From Bradyrhizobium sp. OK095 (GTDB taxonomy: Bacteria; Pseudomonadota; Alphaproteobacteria; Rhizobiales; Xanthobacteraceae), in contig NZ_FOBX01000016.1 of NCBI RefSeq assembly GCF_900109945.1, positions 1 to 64,000 of the forward strand: 64,000 nucleotides of DNA. Direction: 5' to 3'. The translations under genes and the position numbers were made by a program. Position 1 is the first letter of the stretch, and every line of letters starts with the position of its first letter. Positions 8,071 through 17,400 of the stretch are shown piece by piece. The notes under the pieces were generated by a model. The model did no database searches and was not told the DNA's origin. It was given only the letters and a program-made list of their open reading frames with translations.

Positions 8071-10143
8071 GTGAACCAGTTCACATTCGGGAGCGAACGC
8101 CGAAATCTTTGCGCGTTTGCAGCGGTTTTGGCCGCTGCACTGCTCGGCTTCACCCCGGCCTCGTCCGAGCCGATCAGGAAGAGCGGCTATGCGATCGGCA
8201 CCGAAATCTGCGGCAGCGGCGATCTCGCTTTTCCCAAAATCCAGATCGACATGAAGGCGGGATTTTGCGCCGGCCTCGTCGCCAGCGAGGAGGATCACCT
8301 TAAATTTCCGCGCTCGATTATCCAGGTGCCGGGCCGAGACCTGTTCGTGGTCGCCGACATGGGCGGCTGGGGCCACACCGACGGACGGCTGCTGCTGCTC
8401 GATCCGCACGCGCCCCTGGGCCAGCGCTTCAAGGAGCTGCTGACCGGCGTCGAGTATCCGTTCGGTCTCGTGATCGGCCCGGACAAGAAGCTCTATGCCT
8501 CGACATCCGAGACGATCTTCCTGTTCGATCCGCTCGCCGACAATCCGCGGAGCACGGTCGAGACCATCATCCGCCACATGCCGGGCCGCCGGATCACGCT
8601 GCCTGACGGCACCAAACTCGACGAGAGCGCGCATCCGCTCAAGCAGTTTGTCTTTGACCGGACCGGTCGGCTGTTCGTCAATGTCGGCTCGCACAGCGAC
8701 GACTGCATCACGCCGGGGCCGATCACGCGGCCTTGCGCGGCGGCCGAAGGCGCCTCTGCGATGGCGTCGATCTGGCTGTTCACGCCGCCCACAGGCGGCA
8801 TCTTCCCGGCGCTGAAGCCTGGCGATATCGATCCGCCGCACACCGTCTATGCGCGGGGCTTGCGCAATTCGATGGCGCTGGCGCTGCATCCGAATTTTCC
8901 GGATGCCGGCTACGCCTTCCTGCAAGGCGAGAACGGCCGCGATCTGCCTGATATCTTCAGACCGAACGAGGAGATCAACGCGATCGAGCAGGGCAGGCAC
9001 TACGGCTGGCCCTATTGCTTCGACCTCGCGACGCCGAGCCCCGAGTTCAGGCTCGTACTGCAATCGGGCGTCTACAAATCGCTGTGCACGGCGAACGCGC
9101 TCTACAAGGCGCCGTTCTCGCTGATGCCGCCGCACGGCGCGCCGCTCGCGATGCTCTATTATCACGGCGCCAAATTTCCGGAGCTGGAGGGCAAGCTGCT
9201 GGTCGGCCTGCACGGTTATCGCCCGACCGGAAGCCGCGTCCTCATCTACGATGTCGACGACCACGGCTTTCCCAAGCCCGCCCCGGCGCCAGTGCGCTAT
9301 CATGTTAGTTGCGCTGCCGATCCGACCCATAGTTTTCAGACCGACGCCGGCGAGGTCGCCGCCGCCCCCTTCGAAGAGCTGATCGCAGGCTGGCACCGCG
9401 TCAACGGCGCGCGGCCGCAAGGCGCGCCGGTCGGCATGACAGTCGCCGAGGACGGCGCGATCTGGCTGGTCGAAGACAAGAACCAGACGGTCATCCGCAT
9501 CGATCGCGCCACGGGCGATGCGCCTCAGCCGCTGCCCTGCGACACGCGCAGCCAGGCGATGATCGAACAGCTCGCGGCCTTCGTCGCCAGGGACGCGCAA
9601 AACAGCACCCGTCTCACCACGCTGCGCAAGGGCCTCGTCGAGAAGCATTGCGTCGGCTGCCATTCTGATTTCGGCCTGAAGGCCGGACAACCCGATGCGG
9701 AGAAGGACAAGACGGTGCTCCGCTTCATGCTGTCACAGGACGGCTGGATCTATCCAGGCGATCCGGACTCCGGCAGGCTGCGCACGCGTTTGCGCGGCAT
9801 CGGTGCCGAGAAGCTGATGCCGCCGGGCGGCGAAAGCCTGCCGAAGACCGAGCCCGGTTACACGCGCCTGCTCGATACCGCCGACCTGCTCGTCGCCAAA
9901 ATGGTTCCGGGCACGCGGATGCGGATCAAGCCCGGTCCGCCGCAGCGCAAGTTCTTCGGCAAAACCAATAAGGAATGCGGCGAAATACCGGCCGGTAAGG
10001 TCGTCGTCGTGACACAAAGGAGCGCTGTAGACAAATCCGGCTTCAGCCGATTCTTCCGGCCGGCCGATCCCTATCTGAATGGCGAGTGCAGCGACGACGA
10101 TGGCTATTACATCCGGCAGGAATTTCTGGTGCCTGTGCAGTAG
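8071..10143 (+). CDS. PQQ-dependent sugar dehydrogenase-like protein with C-terminal cytochrome c site
   Basis: A 690-residue exported protein. Residues 1-35 form a signal peptide (hydrophobic core CAFAAVLAAALLGF, cleavage near SSEP). Residues about 60-500 resemble the soluble aldose/L-sorbosone dehydrogenase beta-propeller that uses PQQ (YARGLRNSMALALHP, QGRHYGWPYC, PVGMTVAEDGAIWLVEDKN). A haem c site CVGCH lies at 527-531, with a possible Met ligand in KLMPPGG, making a dehydrogenase-cytochrome fusion able to pass electrons to the periplasmic chain. The GTG at 8071 is chosen because GGGGAGG sits 5 nt upstream; longer in-frame starts exist. The last 65 nt overlap the next gene in another frame. 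The actual substrate is unknown. Confidence 0.82.
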   Translation: MNQFTFGSERRNLCAFAAVLAAALLGFTPASSEPIRKSGYAIGTEICGSGDLAFPKIQIDMKAGFCAGLVASEEDHLKFPRSIIQVPGRDLFVVADMGGWGHTDGRLLLLDPHAPLGQRFKELLTGVEYPFGLVIGPDKKLYASTSETIFLFDPLADNPRSTVETIIRHMPGRRITLPDGTKLDESAHPLKQFVFDRTGRLFVNVGSHSDDCITPGPITRPCAAAEGASAMASIWLFTPPTGGIFPALKPGDIDPPHTVYARGLRNSMALALHPNFPDAGYAFLQGENGRDLPDIFRPNEEINAIEQGRHYGWPYCFDLATPSPEFRLVLQSGVYKSLCTANALYKAPFSLMPPHGAPLAMLYYHGAKFPELEGKLLVGLHGYRPTGSRVLIYDVDDHGFPKPAPAPVRYHVSCAADPTHSFQTDAGEVAAAPFEELIAGWHRVNGARPQGAPVGMTVAEDGAIWLVEDKNQTVIRIDRATGDAPQPLPCDTRSQAMIEQLAAFVARDAQNSTRLTTLRKGLVEKHCVGCHSDFGLKAGQPDAEKDKTVLRFMLSQDGWIYPGDPDSGRLRTRLRGIGAEKLMPPGGESLPKTEPGYTRLLDTADLLVAKMVPGTRMRIKPGPPQRKFFGKTNKECGEIPAGKVVVVTQRSAVDKSGFSRFFRPADPYLNGECSDDDGYYIRQEFLVPVQ

Positions 10144-11041
10144 CATTTTGCTCGTCGTCGCGACGCCGCTGGCCGCGACCGAGACGAAGCTGTTCGACAG
10201 CGTGCAGGTGACGCCCGACAGCGAATACACCTTCGGCATCGAAGGGCCCGCCGCCGATCTCGACGGCAATTTGTTCGTCGTCAATCTCGGCAAGCCCGGC
10301 ACCATCGGCAAACTGCCTGCGGGTGGTGCGGCCTCGGAGCTGTTCACGGCACTTCCCGAGGGCAGCGTCGGCAACGCGATCCGTTTCGATCGCGGCGGCG
10401 CCATGTTCATCGCCGACTACAAGAAGCACAACATCTTCGCGATCCCAAAGGGCGCGACCGAGCCAGTCATCTGGTTTCACTCCGACGAGATGAACCAGCC
10501 CAACGACATCACGGTCGCGCGCGACGGCACGATCTACGCGAGCGATCCGAATTGGAAGGGCCGGGAGGGCCACATCTGGCGCATCGCGAAAGCCGCGGAT
10601 GGATCGGTGCAGGGGCAGGTGATGTCGGCGCCGCGCGCGATGGGCACCACCAACGGCATCGATCTCAGCCCTGACGGCAGGACGCTCTATGTCGGGGAAT
10701 CCAGCAATGGCCAGATCTGGTCTTACGCGGTGAACGGCAACGAGCTCACCGGTGCAAAGCTCGTCAAGACATTCCAACCCGACACCGTGGACGGCTTGCG
10801 CACCGACATTGCCGGCCGCCTCTATATCGCGCGCATCCTCAAGGGCACGATCGCGATGATGAAGCCGAACGGTGCGGTCGAGCGCGAGATTGTCCTGAAG
10901 GGCAAGGAGCCGACCAACCTCGCCTTCGGCGGCAGCGATGGCAAGACTGTCTTCGTCACGCAGCGCCAGGGTGGCTTCGTCGAGGCCTTCCGCACCGACC
11001 AAGAGGGCCGCGAGCACTGCCTTCAGCGCGGCCGCTGCTGA
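10079..11041 (+). CDS. SMP-30/gluconolactonase/LRE-like exported beta-propeller protein
   Basis: A protein of up to 320 residues with a six-bladed propeller pattern: repeated G-N-L-F/I-Y segments (DLDGNLFVVNLG, DRGGAMFIADY, ARDGTIYASDP, SPDGRTLYVGES, DIAGRLYIARI). These match the SMP-30/gluconolactonase family, whose members hydrolyse sugar lactones. A hydrophobic N-terminal segment (CLCSSILLVVATPLAAT) suggests export. The start is uncertain: ATG at 10079 or at 10100, both inside the preceding dehydrogenase gene. Pairing with a sugar dehydrogenase is logical, since the dehydrogenase would make a lactone and this protein would open it. That link is inference. Confidence 0.8.
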   Translation: MASAATTMAITSGRNFWCLCSSILLVVATPLAATETKLFDSVQVTPDSEYTFGIEGPAADLDGNLFVVNLGKPGTIGKLPAGGAASELFTALPEGSVGNAIRFDRGGAMFIADYKKHNIFAIPKGATEPVIWFHSDEMNQPNDITVARDGTIYASDPNWKGREGHIWRIAKAADGSVQGQVMSAPRAMGTTNGIDLSPDGRTLYVGESSNGQIWSYAVNGNELTGAKLVKTFQPDTVDGLRTDIAGRLYIARILKGTIAMMKPNGAVEREIVLKGKEPTNLAFGGSDGKTVFVTQRQGGFVEAFRTDQEGREHCLQRGRC

Positions 11042-11167
11042 GCATCAGGGGCGGTCTGCTCTCGGCGCAGAGCGGCGCGGCAGAGGCGGCACTCTTCTTG
11101 CTTGCATCTGTCCGCCGCGGGGATCAAGACATCCGTGGCACCTTCAAAGCGACCACGGAGTGTTTGA

Positions 11168-12193
11168 GTGAAAGCCGTCCATACCGAACTGCACCGCAGC
11201 CACGATCCGCAATTCTTCCTGGTTCGCGGTGTCGTCAAGCGCACCACCGAGCAGCCCGAGCGTGCCGATCGCCTGCTTAGGGGGGTGAAGGACGGCAAGC
11301 ATCAACTGGTTGAGCCGACCAAGTTCGGGCAGGGGCCGCGCGCGCGCATTCACAGCCCGGAATATCTGACGTTCCTCAGCGAAGCCTGGGACGCCTGGAC
11401 CGCGCTCGGCGATTCCGGCCCGGAGATGATCGGCAACATCCATCCCGTTCGCCACGCCGCGACCTATCCGACCCATATCGTAGGCCGACTCGGCTGGCAC
11501 ACCGCCGACACCGCGGCGCCGATCGGTCCTGGCACCTGGGCTGCGGCGTGCGCCGCGACGGACGTTGCGGTTACCGCGGCGCAGATGGTGATGGACGGTG
11601 AAGATGCGACCTACGCGCTCTGCCGTCCGCCCGGCCATCACGCCTATCGCGACATGGCCGGCGGCTTCTGCTTCCTCAACAACAGTGCGATCGCCGCCGC
11701 ACATCTGCGGCAGAAGCACGAGCGCGTCGTGATCCTCGACGTCGACGTCCATCACGGCAACGGCACGCAGGGCATTTTTTACGCGCGGCCCGATGTCTAC
11801 ACGGTGTCGATCCACGCCGATCCTGTCGCCTATTATCCTTATGTGTGGGGCTACGCGCATGAGCGCGGTGAGGGCCCGGGCCTCGGCACCAATCTCAACA
11901 TCCCCCTCGCCATCGGCACCGGCGATGACGGTTACATCCGGGCCATGGACGTCGCGCGCAAGGCGATCGAGTCTTTTGCACCCGGCGCGCTCGTCATCGC
12001 GCTCGGCCTCGACGCCTCCGAGCATGATCCGCTCAAGGGATTGGCCGTCACCACGCCAGGTTTCCGCCGCATCGGCCAAGCCATCGCGAAGCTCGGCCTG
12101 CCGACCGTGTTCGTGCAGGAGGGCGGCTATCTCTCTGAGATTCTGGGCGCGAATTTGACCTCGGTGCTGGCAGGATTCGAAGAGGCGCGGTGA
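11168..12193 (+). CDS. Histone deacetylase-like acetylpolyamine amidohydrolase
   Basis: A 341-residue zinc hydrolase of the arginase/deacetylase fold. The HDAC signature is complete: RPPGHHAYRDMAGGFCFLNN with the catalytic His157-His158 pair, DVDVHHGNGTQ with zinc ligands Asp193 and His195, and GLDASEHDP with the third ligand Asp. The length and the N-terminal KAVHTELHRSHDP match bacterial acetylpolyamine amidohydrolases, which remove acetyl groups from acetylputrescine, acetylcadaverine and similar. The start is the GTG at 11168 with ACGGAG about 7 nt upstream. It converges on the NRPS cluster, with 3 bp between stops; the tail-to-tail placement leaves open whether it supplies a polyamine to that pathway. 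Confidence 0.88.
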   Translation: MKAVHTELHRSHDPQFFLVRGVVKRTTEQPERADRLLRGVKDGKHQLVEPTKFGQGPRARIHSPEYLTFLSEAWDAWTALGDSGPEMIGNIHPVRHAATYPTHIVGRLGWHTADTAAPIGPGTWAAACAATDVAVTAAQMVMDGEDATYALCRPPGHHAYRDMAGGFCFLNNSAIAAAHLRQKHERVVILDVDVHHGNGTQGIFYARPDVYTVSIHADPVAYYPYVWGYAHERGEGPGLGTNLNIPLAIGTGDDGYIRAMDVARKAIESFAPGALVIALGLDASEHDPLKGLAVTTPGFRRIGQAIAKLGLPTVFVQEGGYLSEILGANLTSVLAGFEEAR

Positions 12194-12196
12194 GGT

Positions 12197-13174
12197 TTAA
12201 AACAGCCCGCTTGCCGCCAGCGCCTTGCAGACGTGCTGCATCTCGGCCTCGTCCGCGACCATGTCGAGCATGACAGTGGTCAGGCCCTTCGCCGCAAACT
12301 CCTTCAGCTTCGCGCCGATCTCGGTGTAACTGCCGACGAGGTAGGGGCAGTCGGCCTGGAAGGTCAGGAACGGCAATAGCCAGTAGCCGTTGTCCGCGAG
12401 CTCGCCGCTCTGGCCGTCATAGAGATGTCGCTTCCACACGGAATCGCTGTTCTCCACGGTGAGCGCGAGCAGTTCGCGATCATCGGGGTTGTCGCGGAAA
12501 CGAGCCTTGGCCGCCTGCCGCGCCTCCTCGCGACTCTCACGCGCGAAAATGCCAAAATTCATGCCTGATACGTTGAGACCGCGATCGAGATCGGGCGGCA
12601 GCATCTGCATCTTGATGCAGCCGGTCTCCTTCGCCACGCGCTGCGCCGCTTCCGACTGGCCAGCGATCAGGAATTCCGGCATCAGCTCCGCCGGCAGGCG
12701 CGGGCGAAGCTGCAAATTGCTTGCACGATAGAACCGGCCTTCGAAATTCACCGGCCGCGGGCTCGAGAGCAATTGGCGCATCAGCGCCACGAATTCGCCG
12801 AGCCGGACATAGCGCTCGCCATGCGACTGCTCGTCGCCCAGTCCCCGCAAGTCGCTGACCGCGGTCCCCGTGATCATGTTGAGATAGACCTTGCGGCCGT
12901 GGAGCTGCGCAAGGGACGAGACGAATTTCGCCGCTGCGAACGGGTGCATGTAGACGGGATTGACGGCGATCAGCGGCGAACTCCGCGTCGTCTCCGCCAT
13001 GATGTGCTGGGCCATCGCCCAGGGCTCGACGAACACGTCATTGCCTTCGAACAGCAAAATGCCTTCGAAGCCGTTGTGGTCGGCGAACTCAGCCACGCGC
13101 ATCAGCTCGCCGACATATTTCTTGGGATCGCGGTTGCGCGAGATTGCGGGAAAGACGCGCAGCCGCGCCGGCAT
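12197..13174 (-). CDS. LLM-class flavin-dependent oxidoreductase
   Basis: A 325-residue (beta/alpha)8 luciferase-like monooxygenase using FMNH2 or F420H2. Recognisable segments: FEGILLFEGNDVFVEPW, the GRKVYLNMITGTAVSDL strand, a GERYVRLGEFVALMRQLL helix and EFLIAGQSEAAQRVA near the cofactor site. Translation starts at the ATG at 13174, whose A is the last base of the upstream TAA stop (TAATG). It is the distal gene of the NRPS cluster on the minus strand. Flavin monooxygenases of this class occur in many NRPS clusters, where they hydroxylate a precursor or the chain, so a tailoring role is likely but not proven. Confidence 0.85.
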   Translation of the reverse strand: MPARLRVFPAISRNRDPKKYVGELMRVAEFADHNGFEGILLFEGNDVFVEPWAMAQHIMAETTRSSPLIAVNPVYMHPFAAAKFVSSLAQLHGRKVYLNMITGTAVSDLRGLGDEQSHGERYVRLGEFVALMRQLLSSPRPVNFEGRFYRASNLQLRPRLPAELMPEFLIAGQSEAAQRVAKETGCIKMQMLPPDLDRGLNVSGMNFGIFARESREEARQAAKARFRDNPDDRELLALTVENSDSVWKRHLYDGQSGELADNGYWLLPFLTFQADCPYLVGSYTEIGAKLKEFAAKGLTTVMLDMVADEAEMQHVCKALAASGLF

Positions 13175-13905
13175 TACTCCGCCGCTTCCTGGAGCGGCCA
13201 CGCATTGCGCGTGATGGGAAGGCCGCCCTCCGCCCGGGAGCCGTCGGCGATTGCAAGGCGGTGCGAGGGTGACGGCGAGCATAGCTGGAATCGCCAGCCC
13301 TGGGGATCGTCGGCGATATCGGGCTTGAAGCTGATCTCGATCGCCTCGTGCGACACCTGCATCGCGAAGGCGTCGAGCGGCAGATTGAGCCCAAAGCCCC
13401 TGGCCTTCAGATAGGCCTCCTTGAGCGTCCAGTAATCGAAGAAGCGCTCGATTGCAGCGGGCTCCGGCAGTCCGCGCAAGGTCTCGACCTCCTCTGGCGC
13501 AAAGAACCGAAGCGCGGTCGACAGTGGTGCGACCCGCCGCGACACGGTCTCGACGTCGACGCCAACGGCTTCGTGCCCGGACACCACGCAAGCAACGCAG
13601 CCGTCGGCGTGCGACAGGCTGAAATGCAGCGCGGTCGAGGTCTTTGGCGATGCGACAAACGGCCGCCCATAGCGGCCGGCCGCAAAGGACCAATCGGTGG
13701 GATCAACATTCGGCGCGACTTGCGACAGCGCCAGGCGCAGCATCGCGTGCGCGAAAATATACTGTCGTCGATGCCGCTCGAACATGAAGCGATCGGCGCG
13801 GTGTCGTTCGTCGACCGAGAGCAAGCATCGGCACGCATCGGCCGCGCCGGGCGCGTCAATGGTCTCGATCAGTCCGACAAACAGTTCAATTCTGTCGTCT
13901 GCCAT
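13174..13905 (-). CDS. 4'-phosphopantetheinyl transferase (Sfp type)
   Basis: A 243-residue Sfp-family enzyme that activates carrier proteins by attaching phosphopantetheine from CoA to the conserved Ser. Motifs: GRPFV and FSLSHADG in the N-terminal half, GVDVETVSRRV (Mg2+-binding Asp and Glu), and FDYWTLKEAYLKARGFGL (the W-x-x-KEA-x-x-K signature). The ATG at 13905 follows a TTG one codon upstream; a weak AAAGG lies about 10 nt before it. Its stop overlaps the start of the flavin monooxygenase. It almost certainly primes the two carrier domains of the NRPS encoded upstream on the same strand. Confidence 0.93.
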   Translation of the reverse strand: MADDRIELFVGLIETIDAPGAADACRCLLSVDERHRADRFMFERHRRQYIFAHAMLRLALSQVAPNVDPTDWSFAAGRYGRPFVASPKTSTALHFSLSHADGCVACVVSGHEAVGVDVETVSRRVAPLSTALRFFAPEEVETLRGLPEPAAIERFFDYWTLKEAYLKARGFGLNLPLDAFAMQVSHEAIEISFKPDIADDPQGWRFQLCSPSPSHRLAIADGSRAEGGLPITRNAWPLQEAAE

Positions 13906-14124
13906 CAAATAGGCCTTTGGCGTCAGGCAGAGGCCTAATCCCCGGCCCTGACGGAAGAATCAACTGAGCAAGAAACGACTGAGCGGACCGCTTCTAACGG
14001 TCCACCCGGGCGGATTCTTGTCGATTGCTGGACGGTTTACGGACACAAGCTTGTGCGAGCCCCCCAGCTCGGCAGGCGTGTGGCCGTTGTCCGAAGATTC
14101 GTGCGGCGTCTCCGCCGACTAGTC

Positions 14125-14292
14125 TTACTTTTTCTTCTTGGCCTTCTTCGACCCGCCCAGCACCGAAAGGCTGGCGTCGACGTCCTTCAGTGCGGACTGC
14201 AGCTTCTTCTTCTCGGCGCCCAGCAGCTTTTGCAGGGCCTTGCGGTCCTTGTCGCTCAGCGAGGTACCCTTGGTAAATTTGATGAAGCCCAT
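14125..14292 (-). CDS. Small Lys-rich protein in NRPS cluster (55 aa)
   Basis: A 55-residue basic protein starting MGFIKFTKGTSLSDKDRKAL, with a central helix-forming KKKLQSALKDVDASL and a KKAKKKK tail. A strong GGGGGAG element lies about 7 nt before the ATG. It sits on the same strand as the NRPS gene and the phosphopantetheinyl transferase, in the 530-bp space between them. I recognise no family; the Lys-rich tail suggests nucleic-acid or membrane-surface binding but no function can be assigned. It may be unrelated to peptide synthesis. Confidence 0.7.
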   Translation of the reverse strand: MGFIKFTKGTSLSDKDRKALQKLLGAEKKKLQSALKDVDASLSVLGGSKKAKKKK

Positions 14293-14365
14293 AATAACAC
14301 TCCCCCGGTTGAAAATACGTCCAAATCAAAAACGCAGGAATAATGTTGCGCGATGGCGGCAAATA

Positions 14366-14383
14366 ATCAAGATGCAACTTGAT
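14366..14383. promoter_or_regulatory. Inverted repeat upstream of 55-aa gene
   Basis: ATCAAG and CTTGAT form perfect 6-bp arms around a 6-nt centre, in an AT-richer 142-bp gap between the NRPS stop and the 55-residue gene. It lies about 75 bp upstream of that gene's start, so it could be an operator. No clear sigma-70 promoter pair was found next to it. Confidence 0.25.
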
Positions 14384-14434
14384 CACTCACAGCTTTGACG
14401 AGTGAACTCCTATTCTCTAGTCTTGTACAGCCGG

Positions 14435-17400
14435 TCATGCCGCCTTGCGCGCGAGCAATCGGCCGAGCGGCGTGTTGGGTTGGGTGACGGCGGTTCCCAG
14501 CAGCGCCACGAGATCCTCCATCCACGCGCCGACCATGCCGCCGTCGAGCAATTCGCGCTTGTAATTGCATGAACCGGTGATTCCGGTCGGGCGTTCCTTG
14601 AGCATCAGCGACAGCCAGGTCTGGTCGATCGGCAGCACCGGCTGCCCCTCGCGCGCGACGTTGCCGATCGATTGCACTGCAATGTCCGGCAAATCGAGCG
14701 GCTGGCGCAGCGGATTTTGCAGAGTGAAATAGACCTGGAGCGGCGTGGCCGGGTCGATCCCCTCCCGCTCCAGATGGTCGGCCAGCAAATTGAACGGCAG
14801 CTCCTGCCGCGCATGTGCATCCAGCACGCTCCCGCGGACCCGGACCAGGGCCTGCGCGAACGACAGATCAGGCGTGATTGTCGTGCGGACGATCACCGTG
14901 TTCTCGAACGGGCCGACGATCCGGTCGGTGTCCGGCTGGGCGCGATTGGCCATGGCGGTGGCGACGGCGATGTCGCTGCGGCCGGTCCGGGCGAGCAGCA
15001 GGGCCTTCAGGCCGGTGAGGAGGCACATGAACAGCGTGCAATTGTGCTGGCCGGCGAATGTCGTCAGCCTGCCGATCAGCTCGCGCTCGAGGCTGACCGG
15101 ATGATGCCCGGTGGATGCGCCGGGGCTCGCCTCGCTGTCGAAGATCGGGGCCGCGCCGCGCAAATTCTCCGTCCAGTCGGCGGCCTGGCGGCGGGCGGCG
15201 TCGGTGCTGCACCACCAGCGCTGCCAGCGTGCGACGTCTGAAAAGGCCGGCGGCGGCCTCAGTAGCGGCGCTGAAGGGCGTCCGACCAGTGCCGCATAGC
15301 GGCTCGACAATTCCTCGAACAGCACGCCGATCGACCAGCCGTCGGCGACGGCGTGATGCAGCGTCAGCAGCAGCACGTGGTCGTCGGCATGGAGGCGCAA
15401 CAGCCGCGCCCGCAATAGCGGCGGCCGCGCGGTGTCGAACGGGGTGTAGGTCTCCTGCTCGATCAGGAGATCGATCTTCCTGAGCTCGAGGGCCTTGCGC
15501 CGCCTGTTGTTGTGCGCCCGCCCGTCACCGATGATTTCGACGGTGAGCGCCGGTCCGAGCTCGCTCGGCGTGGCGATGCGGCTGACCGGCTCCCCGCCGC
15601 TCCAGCCGAACCCGGTCCGCAGCGATTCGTGGCGGCGCACGATGTCACCGAACGCCTGCCCGAGGATGGCCGGATCGAGCGGGCCCTCGAGCCGGAAGGC
15701 AAAGGGCAGGTTGAACAGCGGAAGTCCCGGCAGGTTCTGCTCGATGCGAATCATCTGATCTTGCGCGATCGAGAGTGTTGGCGGGCCGTTTTCGGTTAAC
15801 CGAGACAGGCTTGCGGTGGGCTTGTGCAGCTTCGCCGCCACGGCTTCGTCGACCCGACGGGCAAGCTCCTCGATCGTCGGCGCTTCGAAGATGGTCTTGA
15901 TCGGCAGCGACACGCCGAGCGCACGGGCCACGCGCGCCATCGCCTGGCCCGCCAGCAGCGAATGGCCGCCGAGATCGAAGAAATTGTCGGTGACGCCGAG
16001 GTTCTCGACCTTCAGCAGGTCGACCCAGATGTCCGAGAGCACTTTTTCGGTGAAGTGCCGTGCCGGCACGGCGGCGTCGGCCCCGGACGGCGCTTCCTGC
16101 TGCGCGGGCGCGAGCAGTGCCGACCTGTCGATCTTGCCATGGGCATTGAGCGGCAGTTGATCCAGGAACAGGAAGGCGGATGGGATGGCGTGGCCCGGCA
16201 GCCGGCTCTTCAGGAACTCGCGCAGTTCGCTGGCGCTGCTCTGGCTGCCCGATCTTGCAACGATATGGGCGATCAGCCTGACGTCACCGCTCGCCTCGCG
16301 ACGCGGCTCGACGATGCCGGCGCGCACACAAGGGTGGTCGGCCAGCGCGTTCTCGATCTCCTTGAGCTCGATCCGGTAGCCGCGGACCTTGACCTGAAGG
16401 TCCGCGCGGCCAAGGCATTCGATCGTGCCATCAGCGCGGCGGCGGGCGAGGTCGCCGGTGCGGTAGAGCCGGCTGCCGGCCTGGCGCGAGAACGGATCGG
16501 GCAGGAAGCGTTGCCGGCTCTGCGCGGGATCGTTGACATAGCCGCGGCCGATTCCGGCGCCGCCGATGCAGAGCTCGCCGGTCAGGCCGACCGGCAGCGG
16601 CTGAAGATTTTGATCGAGCACGTAGAGCTGGGTGTTCGGCAGCGGCGCTCCGACCGGAACGTTGGTCGTCGTGGTCGCTGGCGCCTTGGTCAGGCGATGC
16701 AGCGAGACGTCATCAGAACATTCCGACGCACCATAGGCATTGATCAGCGGCACCTTTGGGCAGCGTGCGAACCAGGCCCGGCAGAGGTCGACCGGCAGCG
16801 GCTCGCCGGTCGAGATCAGCAGGCGCAGCTTCGCGAAGGCGCGCTGGACCCCTGCCTCGTCCATGCGGTCGAGGATCACGCGCAGCAGCGACGGGACGAT
16901 CTCAAGCACGGTGATGCCCTCGCGCTCGATTTCGCCCGCGAGCAGGATCGGGTCCTGCACGATCGCGTTGCCGCAGACATGCACGCGCGCGCCGACCATG
17001 GGTCCTGCGAGAAACTGCCACACCGAGATGACGAAGCTCTGCGGCGCGGTCTGCGCAATCACGTCCCTGGCCGAGAGATTGAGTTCGGAGATGAGCGACG
17101 CCAGATGGTTCGAGAGGCCACGCTGCTCGATCATGACGCCCTTCGGCGCACCGGAGGAGCCGGAGGTATAGATGAGATAGGCAAGGCTCGCGGCCGCGGG
17201 CCGCGCCGCGCGGGCCGGTTTGGTCGCCCCTAGCGCGAGTGCGTCCTCAAGCTCCGCCACATGGACGCGCTCGACCAGCGGTTCGAGCAGCGCCTCGACC
17301 ATGGATGATTGCGCGCGCCCGGTCAGCAGCATGCGGGCGCAGCTCGATCCCAAAATGGTCGCAAGCCGCGCCGGCGGCTGCTCGGGATCGAGGTTCAGGA

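Noticed and set aside
7729..9690. A 653-codon minus-strand frame opposite the sugar dehydrogenase
   Set aside because: Shadow frame; it also overlaps the DUF6894 gene in the wrong frame.
13985..14003. GGACCG-N7-CGGTCC hairpin between the phosphopantetheinyl transferase and the 55-residue gene
   Set aside because: Only a 6-bp stem with no T-run; such repeats are expected by chance in GC-rich DNA.
13994..14386. A 130-codon minus-strand frame covering the 55-residue gene
   Set aside because: It is in another frame, lacks a ribosome-binding site, and the 55-residue frame has both a strong site and better composition.
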